Assembly (NCBI GenBank): GCA_937874965.1 | Contig: CALNCD010000139.1 | Location: 1-14,194 of the forward strand | Direction: 5' to 3' | DNA: 14,194 bases | Source of the DNA: an uncultured Erysipelotrichaceae bacterium | GTDB lineage: Bacteria; Bacillota_I; Bacilli_A; Erysipelotrichales; Erysipelotrichaceae | Shown here: positions 7,630 to 12,519 of the stretch, in pieces | How positions within the stretch are numbered: position 1 is the stretch's first letter | How the letters are laid out: the number at the start of each line of letters is the position of its first letter | Program-made: the position numbers and the translations under genes | The notes under the pieces: model-generated | What the model was told of the DNA's origin: nothing | The model's input: only the letters and a program-made list of their open reading frames with translations | The model's database searches: none

Positions 7630-8601
7630 ATGGGACTTTCTGATAAGCCGGCACCTGTGCTCCTGAAGCCTTCTTCAAACCATGAATTTATTCAGCAGTT
7701 AAGCGACTGCCTTGAAACCGTTGATGATCAGCTTCGTTCTCAGCTGGAACGAGACATTTCCTTATTCAAAGCAGGAGATTATGGTGAACAGCAGGTCCTC
7801 TTCGAACTGACCCATTCATCGCTGCCGATCGTGATTGCAGCTGATGTATACTTCGAGTTTCAGGATCAGCATGTTCAGGTTGATTTCATGGTGTTTACAC
7901 CGAAGATGTGTTTTGTGATTGAATGCAAGAATTTGGTCGGTGATATCAAAGTGACGTCGAACGGCGAGTTTCAAAGGACCTATCGGGTCAAAAACAGAGT
8001 GTACAAAGAAGCAATGTATTCACCGGTAACTCAGAACAAGCGCCATATTGATTTTCTGGAAACCATGCGCTATCAGAAGAAGAGCATCTTTCACAAGGTA
8101 CTCGATAAAGTGATTGCGCCGCCAGCATACTATCAGTCATTGGTTGTTTTGGCGAATTCAAAAAGCAACTTGGATGTCAAGTATGCGCCTGGGGCAATCA
8201 AGAATCACGTTATCCGGCTGGATCAGCTGGTGGAAACGATCCGGCGGATCTACAACGGATCGTTCCTGGCAAAATCCACGTGGAAAGAAACGTTGGCCTG
8301 GGCAGACTCGTTTGATTATTCAAAGGTTAACGATAATTCAGCACTGCTCGCCAAGTACCGGGGTGAAGCAGAAACACCAAAATATTCGATTGAAGCGCTT
8401 GAACAGGCGTTAAAGGCATATCGTTTGCAGAAATGCCGTAATGATAAAATAAAAGCATATCTTATTTTCAATAACCAGCAGATGGGGGAGCTATTGATCC
8501 AGCGTCCGGATTCACTTGAAACACTTGAACGCTGCGGGATTTCATCTGCATCAATCAAGCGCTATGGCGCCGAAATACTGGCAATTATCAAAGGCTCTTA
8601 A
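7630..8601 (+). CDS. NERD-HRDC domain protein (nuclease-like)
   Basis: This is a 323-residue protein. Residues about 48-145 form a NERD domain, a nuclease-related fold placed with the PD-(D/E)xK-like families. Visible features are Gly52-Glu53, Asp85 in the QVDFMV strand, Glu98-x-Lys100 in VIECKN, and the SPVTQNKRH segment (Gln135). The candidate catalytic residues therefore look intact. The last 70 residues (about 252-322) read as an HRDC domain, a helical nucleic-acid-binding module of RecQ and RNase D, with AYLIFNNQQMGEL, PDSLETLE and IKRYGAEIL. No membrane segment is seen. The start follows the previous stop by 2 nt, and the ribosome site (AGGGG, 7620-7624) overlaps that stop. I infer a DNA or RNA processing role. 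Enzyme activity is not shown by the sequence. Confidence 0.82.
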   Translation: MGLSDKPAPVLLKPSSNHEFIQQLSDCLETVDDQLRSQLERDISLFKAGDYGEQQVLFELTHSSLPIVIAADVYFEFQDQHVQVDFMVFTPKMCFVIECKNLVGDIKVTSNGEFQRTYRVKNRVYKEAMYSPVTQNKRHIDFLETMRYQKKSIFHKVLDKVIAPPAYYQSLVVLANSKSNLDVKYAPGAIKNHVIRLDQLVETIRRIYNGSFLAKSTWKETLAWADSFDYSKVNDNSALLAKYRGEAETPKYSIEALEQALKAYRLQKCRNDKIKAYLIFNNQQMGELLIQRPDSLETLERCGISSASIKRYGAEILAIIKGS

Positions 8602-8684
8602 ACAGGACGTTTTTTGATAGGCAAGTCAACTGAATTGGCCTGTTATTAGACCCTGCTTTTTTCTAAAAAGTTTGGGAAAAAGTC

Positions 8685-8713
8685 TTGTCAATTGCTGTTA
8701 TCTATGGTATATT
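8685..8713 (+). promoter_or_regulatory. Sigma-A type promoter of the tRNA-Asn/tRNA-Glu unit
   Basis: TTGTCA (8685-8690) and TATATT (8708-8713) are separated by exactly 17 nt and lie just ahead of the tRNA-Asn gene (8726). The surrounding DNA is A/T rich. Both boxes are near consensus, fitting a strong stable-RNA promoter. Confidence 0.75.
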
Positions 8714-8725
8714 TTATAAGCACTT

Positions 8726-8801
8726 GCCTCAATAGCTCAGTCGGTAGAGCAATCGGCTGTTAACCGATTTGTCACAGGTTCGAGTCCTGTTTGAGGCGCC
8801 A
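8726..8801 (+). tRNA. tRNA-Asn (anticodon GTT)
   Basis: The 76-nt gene folds as a full cloverleaf. The acceptor GCCTCAA pairs with TTGAGGC, the D arm is GCTC...GAGC, the anticodon stem ATCGG/CCGAT holds the loop CTGTTAA (anticodon GTT), and the T arm is ACAGG-TTCGAGT-CCTGT. The discriminator is G and the CCA end is encoded (8799-8801). Confidence 0.97.
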
Positions 8802-8803
8802 TT

Positions 8804-8879
8804 GGCCCGTTGGAGAAACGGTTAACTCACATGCCTTTCACGCATGCATTCACGGGTTCAAATCCCGTACGGGTCACCA
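8804..8879 (+). tRNA. tRNA-Glu (anticodon TTC)
   Basis: The 76-nt gene has acceptor GGCCCGT pairing with ACGGGTC (one G-U pair), D stem GAG/CTC, anticodon stem CATGC/GCATG around the loop CTTTCAC (anticodon TTC), and T arm ACGGG-TTCAAAT-CCCGT. The discriminator is A and CCA is encoded (8877-8879). Only 2 nt separate it from tRNA-Asn, so the two are processed from one transcript. Confidence 0.97.
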
Positions 8880-8892
8880 ATAGTACAATTCT

Positions 8893-8922
8893 TACCGCAT
8901 TTCCTGGAAATGCGGTATTTTT
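8893..8922 (+). terminator. Intrinsic terminator of the tRNA unit
   Basis: TACCGCATTT (8893-8902) pairs perfectly with AAATGCGGTA (8908-8917) around a 5-nt loop and is followed at once by five T (8918-8922). It ends the tRNA transcript 14 nt after tRNA-Glu. Read on the other strand it lacks a T tract, so it should not terminate the minus-strand genes. Confidence 0.9.
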
Positions 8923-8947
8923 ATTGATCGGGGAATTTTCCTGAAAC

Positions 8948-9127
8948 TCACAGCCAGAAAGACGTTATGAATAAGGCGATGATACCAGATCCGGAAATCA
9001 CAGCTTCTGTGACATTCCCGTTGCGGAGATAGTTGGCAATGACGAATACTGCAAGAATGGCATAGATCCCCTGGATAATCCGTTTGTTTTGTTTTTTCTT
9101 TTCCCAATTTCTGATTCGTTTCAGCAT
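8948..9127 (-). CDS. Small two-helix membrane protein, unknown function
   Basis: A 59-residue product starts with a basic, lysine/arginine-rich segment (LKRIRNWEKKKQNKR) and then has two hydrophobic stretches (IYAILAVFVIANYL and SGIIALFITSFWL) joined by a short polar turn. A small inner-membrane protein with a cytoplasmic basic N-terminus is the likely form. The start at 9127 is chosen because GGAAGG (9136-9141 on the other strand) is 8 nt away. An ATG two codons earlier (9133) is only 2 nt from it. I do not recognise the family. It points the same way as two more small membrane protein genes upstream, but 152 nt separate it from the next. Confidence 0.6.
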   Translation of the reverse strand: MLKRIRNWEKKKQNKRIIQGIYAILAVFVIANYLRNGNVTEAVISGSGIIALFITSFWL

Positions 9128-9169
9128 TGTCATATCCTTCCTTTGTAAACTGAATCGTTTGTCAATTCT

Positions 9170-9189
9170 GACAGCGGCTTAATGCTGTC
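9170..9189. repeat. Inverted repeat GACAGC-N8-GCTGTC
   Basis: Perfect 6-bp arms (9170-9175 and 9184-9189) flank 8 nt, 43 nt upstream of the 59-codon minus-strand gene. No T tract follows in either direction, so an operator or a leader hairpin is more likely than a terminator. The half-site resembles the GACAG/CTGTC repeat at 11094-11107. Confidence 0.35.
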
Positions 9190-9279
9190 CGATCCTCTCT
9201 GATTGTTCATCGCATAGTGTTAATGTAACGGCCTTAAAAAAATCAGTTTAGTGCTGTTTATTGATAAGCTTTGAAATAG

Positions 9280-9597
9280 CTAGAGTTTAAACATCCGGCT
9301 GGTATTTGAATAGATCAGCATGAAAAGAATAAAGATTGCGGAAAGAATGCAGCCAAGTGTTAATGCGGCATCATTATGGAATGCCCGTCCATAGAAAATA
9401 AGAAAAACTGAACCTGAAACGGCAACTGTCATTCTTCCGATAAAAACACTGAGCTTCCTGATATTGACATGCGCTTTGCGTTCAGGGGTCATGGTGTTGT
9501 AGCCGGCAATCAAGTGATCGCCTTTACCTGAGATCAGTACGAGGCCGAGCCCTGCGAGAAATACAGGTATGAGAAGTATGGTAATCCACGTATTCAT
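9280..9597 (-). CDS. DUF3784-family small membrane protein
   Basis: A 105-residue protein with three hydrophobic segments: about 3-23 (ITILLIPVFLAGLGLVLISG), 50-70 (FIGRMTVAVSGSVFLIFYG) and 78-98 (LTLGCILSAIFILFMLIYS). The GKGDHLIAGYNTMTPERKA block after the first helix is the mark I associate with DUF3784, common in Bacillota; its function is unknown. The start is supported by AGGAG on the coding strand (9607-9611, 9 nt away) and by a good promoter 30 nt upstream. It is flanked on both sides by other small membrane protein genes of the same direction, each with its own ribosome site. Confidence 0.78.
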   Translation of the reverse strand: MNTWITILLIPVFLAGLGLVLISGKGDHLIAGYNTMTPERKAHVNIRKLSVFIGRMTVAVSGSVFLIFYGRAFHNDAALTLGCILSAIFILFMLIYSNTSRMFKL

Positions 9598-9626
9598 GAC
9601 GTCAATCTCCTTCCCTATCTAGGTTA

Positions 9627-9655
9627 ATTTTACCGTATAGAAGTATTTTTTTCAA
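9627..9655 (-). promoter_or_regulatory. Sigma-A type promoter of the DUF3784 gene
   Basis: On the minus strand TTGAAA (9650-9655) and TAAAAT (9627-9632) are spaced by 17 nt, about 30 nt ahead of the start codon at 9597. The match to consensus and the distance to the gene are both good. Confidence 0.65.
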
Positions 9656-9711
9656 TGAACCTCAAAGTGCAGCACGGATAGTTCATAGCAATCAAGGCCT
9701 TGCAGTGGACA

Positions 9712-9915
9712 TCATTTGATTGGATTATCCTTTGTCTTAAGAGTGACGATAATGTAGGAAGATAAGAGGATATTGACCCAGATACTCGCAAGGATTAAGG
9801 TTCGGTCAATTGATCCGGATTCAAATGCAACGGAATTCCTGATTAATAGCATAATTAACAAGCACAATAGAATCGAGCCGATGAACAGAAATGCTGATTT
9901 CAGGTATTTATTCAT
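9712..9915 (-). CDS. Small two-helix membrane protein, unknown function
   Basis: A 67-residue product with two clear membrane segments: about 7-25 (SAFLFIGSILLCLLIMLLI) and 41-59 (LILASIWVNILLSSYIIVT). The loop between them is polar and acidic (FESGSIDR), and the tail is short and lysine-bearing. The start at 9915 is supported by AAGGAG on the coding strand (9922-9927), 6 nt away. I do not recognise a family. The general shape is like the small hydrophobic proteins found next to DUF3784 genes in Bacillota, which is only a loose inference. A 5-bp inverted repeat (9940-9953) lies in its likely promoter. Confidence 0.65.
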   Translation of the reverse strand: MNKYLKSAFLFIGSILLCLLIMLLIRNSVAFESGSIDRTLILASIWVNILLSSYIIVTLKTKDNPIK

Positions 9916-9939
9916 AAAGGACTCCTTTTGAGTGATTAC

Positions 9940-9953
9940 TATCGTAGGCGATA
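9940..9953. promoter_or_regulatory. Inverted repeat TATCG-N4-CGATA, possible operator
   Basis: Perfect 5-bp arms lie within the 17-18 nt between a TTGTAA -35-like box (minus strand, 9959-9964) and weak -10 candidates (9935-9941) of the 67-codon gene. That is where a repressor site would be expected. The -10 is poor, so the promoter itself is uncertain. Confidence 0.3.
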
Positions 9954-9980
9954 TCCGTTTACAACAGTAGGAACAATGAC

Positions 9981-10134
9981 ATGATTTTAAAAAGAAACGT
10001 TATTTGGGAATGCTTGAAGATGTTGTACCTGGAAATTTAATCAAGCATGGAGGGCATGAATTCCGCATCCTGAGCATATCCGTGCCATGAATGATCAGAA
10101 AGGATTATACTGGGTTTGTGAAAAGAGGCGGTAA
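9981..10134 (+). pseudogene. Possible decayed small gene ahead of the 65-codon gene
   Basis: Three short plus-strand frames read as protein-like pieces in succession: MILKRNVIWE from 9981, then MLEDVVPGNLIKHGGHEFRI from 10010 (26 codons, stop 10088-10090), then NDQKGLYWVCEKRR (16 codons, 10087-10134), which ends 2 nt before the next gene. Joined by frameshifts they would form a basic protein of about 50 residues. I recognise no family, and none of the pieces has a convincing ribosome site. It may be a remnant or chance. A TATACT box at 10106-10111 could serve the downstream gene. Confidence 0.22.
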
Positions 10135-10136
10135 AG

Positions 10137-10334
10137 ATGTTGGTGATTCAGTATCGAAATGCAGGTCAAATCCAGGAAAAGACATATCGTTCAGCCAATG
10201 AATTTGTCAGTGCACAGTACCGGGAAGTTCCTGATCTTGAGGATTATTATGAGATTATCGCGGTAACATTGGATGGGAAAGCGATCGAGGTTCCCGGCAA
10301 GACGATCGGTGATCTCTTCTCTGTTCTAGCATAG
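10137..10334 (+). CDS. Small conserved protein, DUF4649-like
   Basis: A 65-residue soluble protein with a beta-rich start (MLVIQYRNAGQIQEKTY), a short helix (SANEFVSAQYREV), and an end with DYYEIIAVTLDGKAIEVPG and IGDLFSVLA. The YYxIxAVTxDG and GDL blocks recall the DUF4649 family of short Bacillota proteins, a match made from memory. No catalytic motif or membrane segment is visible. The ribosome site is GGCGG at 10127-10131, and the terminator begins 18 nt after the stop, so it is probably expressed alone. Function unknown. Confidence 0.65.
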   Translation: MLVIQYRNAGQIQEKTYRSANEFVSAQYREVPDLEDYYEIIAVTLDGKAIEVPGKTIGDLFSVLA

Positions 10335-10352
10335 TCGGAAGGCGTTGAATGG

Positions 10353-10403
10353 AAAAAACACGCAGTGCAGGACTTTCTGGGTTCTGATTGCGTGTTTTTT
10401 TTT
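10353..10403 (+). terminator. Bidirectional intrinsic terminator
   Basis: AAAAAACACGCA (10353-10364) pairs perfectly with TGCGTGTTTTTT (10389-10400); the 24-nt loop can form a small inner hairpin. Nine T (10395-10403) follow on the plus strand, and six A at the left arm give a T6 tract on the minus strand. It separates the 65-codon gene from the convergent RraA-family remnant and could stop both. Confidence 0.85.
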
Positions 10404-10417
10404 CGTTGAATGCTGGA

Positions 10418-10958
10418 TTAGTCAAGCTGACGGAGTTTCTCAAGAACGGTTTCTGCTTCTTCAAGGGGAATGACACAGACACCGTTTCTGTCTGCAACGA
10501 TAATATCGCCGGGACAGACGATGACACCGCCGCAGCTAATGGTTCCATTATAGTCACCGAGTTGTTTCTGCTGGCTTCTGCATGATGCTGATGCTCTGGC
10601 ATAGATGGGAAAGTTCAGTGCTTCATTTTCATCAATATCCCGAAAGGCACCATCGATAATGACCCCTTGAACCTGGAGGTTGAGTGCTTCCCGGGTTCGC
10701 TTATCGCCCCAGACGGCGGTGTTGCATATCGTTTTTTTGGGCATTTGCCAATGCAATTGGGACTGTTTTACTGTCTTTTCGGGGCAGATCGATGGTGAAT
10801 GCAGGTCCGATGAGTTTCTGAGCGCTGACAAGGGGCTTAATCCGATAGTCCATAGCTTGCTTATAATCCATGACATCACAGAGGTCGCAAACAGAGAAGT
10901 TTCTCAATGCTTCCAGGAGGTCTTGGATAGGTCTTTGTGTTGTATTATCCGTTGCCAT
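10418..10958 (-). pseudogene. RraA-family (HMG/CHA aldolase-like) gene, broken by a frameshift and deletion
   Basis: RraA-fold proteins include class II pyruvate aldolases with oxaloacetate decarboxylase side activity and regulators of RNase E. The first part reads from ATG 10958 (IQDLLEALRNFSVCDLCDVM ... IGPAFTIDLP ... PIALANAQK) and then meets a stop at 10701. The rest continues in another frame from about 10730 (TAVWGDK ... DGAFRDIDE ... SCGGVIVCPGDIIVADRNGV) to the stop at 10418. The aldolase signature D-x20-R-D-x2-E is intact in the second part. About ten residues of the conserved GDVxVxDGGGD strand seem to be missing at the join, near a run of seven A on the coding strand. One deletion not divisible by three would explain both defects. 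It is divergent from a citrate transporter, which suggests a former role in organic acid use. Confidence 0.75.
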
Positions 10959-11034
10959 GTTGAATTCTCGCTTTCTTCTGTCTTCTTCACTCTAGCAATT
11001 CCTGGGGTGAAATGCGAGCGAGGAACAGGTTAAA

Positions 11035-11069
11035 AACAGAGTGTACAGCCAAAGAACAGGGTGCACAGC
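11035..11069. repeat. Two tandem 15-bp repeats with 20-nt period, likely regulator sites
   Basis: AACAGAGTGTACAGC (11035-11049) and AACAGGGTGCACAGC (11055-11069) differ at two of 15 bases and are offset by exactly 20 nt, about two helical turns. Both differences keep an inner palindrome (TGTACA and GTGCAC). A partial copy, AACAGG, lies at 11024-11029. They sit upstream of the cre-like site and promoter of the citrate transporter and downstream of the start of the divergent RraA remnant. Confidence 0.5.
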
Positions 11070-11079
11070 TCAAATACAT

Positions 11080-11093
11080 ATTAAGCGCTTTCA
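11080..11093 (+). promoter_or_regulatory. cre-like CcpA operator
   Basis: ATTAAGCGCTTTCA fits the CcpA consensus TGWAANCGNTNWCA at all fixed positions except the first two. It contains the perfect palindrome AAGCGCTT. It overlaps the -35 region of the extended -10 promoter ahead of the citrate genes, so binding should repress them when preferred sugars are present. Confidence 0.6.
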
Positions 11094-11107
11094 GACAGTT
11101 TTCTGTC
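11094..11107. repeat. Inverted repeat GACAG-TTTT-CTGTC
   Basis: Perfect 5-bp arms around four T lie directly after the cre-like site and just before the extended -10 box, inside the promoter spacer. This could be a second operator, or half of a site overlapping the promoter. Confidence 0.4.
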
Positions 11108-11108
11108 A

Positions 11109-11117
11109 TGCTATATT
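11109..11117 (+). promoter_or_regulatory. Extended -10 promoter of the citrate transporter/aconitase operon
   Basis: TGCTATATT is a good extended -10 element (TG-n-TATAAT type). The -35 hexamer 17 nt upstream (TTTCAG, 11089-11094) is poor, which the TG extension can offset. A leader of roughly 60 nt would precede the start codon at 11182. A second similar TGCTATAG occurs at 11123-11130. Confidence 0.55.
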
Positions 11118-11181
11118 GGGGGTGCTATAGCAAGTGAATTAATAAACAAACTTAAAAGCAATTGGAGAAAACGGGAGGATA

Positions 11182-12501
11182 ATGATGATTACTTTTATGG
11201 CCTATGCACTGATTGCAGTGTTTATGGTATTGATTATGACCAAGAAACTAAGTCCGTTTGTGGCCTTGGTGACTGTTCCGATCTTGTTTGGTATTATCGG
11301 TCAGGTGGCTGGACTTTGGAACGTCGATTTAGGAAAAGCGGCTTTGGATGGGTTGAAAACGACGAGTACGACGGCAATTATGCTGTTGTTTGCGGTATTA
11401 TTCTTTACGCTTATGATTGATACGGGATTATTTGATCCATTGTCGAATGTCATGATTAAGTTTGCGAAAGGCGATCCGCTGAAAGTGATGCTGGCTACTG
11501 TCATCCTATCAGCAGGCGTGTCACTGAATGGTGATGGGACAACAACCATGATTATTGTCTGTACCGCCTTTGTTCCGATTTACAAGAAGCTGAAAATGAG
11601 TTTGCTGGACTTGGCAGTCTTGCTGATCTTATCTCATTCAGTCCTGAATCTTTTGCCATGGGGCGGGCCGACTGCTCGGGTGATTACCGTTTTGAATCTG
11701 AATGAGTCAGCGGTTTTGAGAGGATTGGTGCCGATGATGATCTTTGGAACCTTGTACATGATCGGCGTGGCGTTTATCATGGGAAAACAAGAACGTAAGC
11801 GCCTAGGTGTTGTTGACTTCAGTGATGCACAGCTTGCAGAGCTGACGACGATTACCGATCCGGATGTCCTCTCCATTCGCCGTCCTAAAATGATCTGGAT
11901 TAACCTCGTGTTGACGGTTGCGGTGGTTGGACTTCTGATTTCAGGAATCATTCCTTCTTCAATCATCTTTATTGCCGCAACAGGATTAGGACTAATGATC
12001 AATTATCCTAATCTTAAAGATCAGAAGACACGGATTGAAGCCAATCTTCCGGATGCCGGTCAAGTCTCCATGGTGGTTATCGCCGCCGGAATCTTTATGG
12101 GCATTCTAACTGGAACCGGAATGCATGATGCGATTTCATCCAGCCTTACATCCATTATTCCAGCATCCTGGGGTGGATTCTTCGGGTTGATCGTGGCATT
12201 CCTTTCAGCACCCGGGACATTCTTCTTGTCCAATGATGCGTTCTACTATGGGGTTTTGCCTGTCCTGGCAGAAACAGGAATGACCTATGGATTTACTGCC
12301 TTGCAGCTTGGGTTTGCATCTTTGATGGGCCAGGCATTCCATTTGCTGAGTCCGCTGGTTCCGTTTATCTATGTCCTGCTTCGCTTGACCGATGTGGACA
12401 TGGGGAAATGGCAGAGAAAAAGTGCGCTTTGGGCGATCGGTCTGTTTGTTGTCTATGTCGTCGTCGGGGTCATCTTCGGGTTGATGCCACTATCACTTTA
12501 A
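11182..12501 (+). CDS. CitMHS-family citrate transporter
   Basis: A 439-residue inner-membrane symporter of the CitMHS family, which in Bacillus imports metal-citrate with protons. Many hydrophobic helices run through the whole length, starting with about 4-20, 25-46 and 63-84. Diagnostic blocks are MIDTGLFDP (78-86), KGDPLK (96-101), SLNGDGTTT (114-122) and LPWGGPTARV (158-167) in the first half, and the SAPGTFFLSNDAFYYG region (342-357) in the second. This closely follows the CitM/CitH pattern, so citrate or a related tricarboxylate is the likely substrate; the preferred metal cannot be read. GGGAGG at 11173-11178 is 3 nt from the ATG at 11182 and 6 nt from a second ATG at 11185, which may be the real start. 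The aconitase gene follows 18 nt after the stop. Confidence 0.88.
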   Translation: MMITFMAYALIAVFMVLIMTKKLSPFVALVTVPILFGIIGQVAGLWNVDLGKAALDGLKTTSTTAIMLLFAVLFFTLMIDTGLFDPLSNVMIKFAKGDPLKVMLATVILSAGVSLNGDGTTTMIIVCTAFVPIYKKLKMSLLDLAVLLILSHSVLNLLPWGGPTARVITVLNLNESAVLRGLVPMMIFGTLYMIGVAFIMGKQERKRLGVVDFSDAQLAELTTITDPDVLSIRRPKMIWINLVLTVAVVGLLISGIIPSSIIFIAATGLGLMINYPNLKDQKTRIEANLPDAGQVSMVVIAAGIFMGILTGTGMHDAISSSLTSIIPASWGGFFGLIVAFLSAPGTFFLSNDAFYYGVLPVLAETGMTYGFTALQLGFASLMGQAFHLLSPLVPFIYVLLRLTDVDMGKWQRKSALWAIGLFVVYVVVGVIFGLMPLSL

Positions 12502-12519
12502 GCGTAGAAGGGTTCGTTT

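Noticed and set aside
8601..8644. AACAGG...CCTGTT as a terminator after the NERD-HRDC gene
   Set aside because: The 6-bp arms are 32 nt apart and not followed by a T tract; the T6 run nearby (8657-8662) is not placed next to a stem. I cannot name a terminator here.
8726..8915. Integrated element next to the tRNA genes
   Set aside because: No integrase, and no direct repeat of a tRNA 3' end was noticed elsewhere in the window.
8892..9107. 71-codon minus-strand frame overlapping the tRNA terminator
   Set aside because: It overlaps the better-supported 59-codon membrane protein in another frame, has no ribosome site, and runs through the terminator hairpin.
9160..9165. Perfect TTGACA on the minus strand ahead of the 59-codon gene
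   Set aside because: No -10-like hexamer occurs 16-18 nt downstream; the ribosome site lies there instead.
10732..10738. Phase variation of the RraA-family gene through the T7 (coding-strand A7) run
   Set aside because: Losing one base restores the frame, but the protein would still lack about ten conserved residues, so simple slippage does not explain the damage. A sequencing error remains possible for the frame only.
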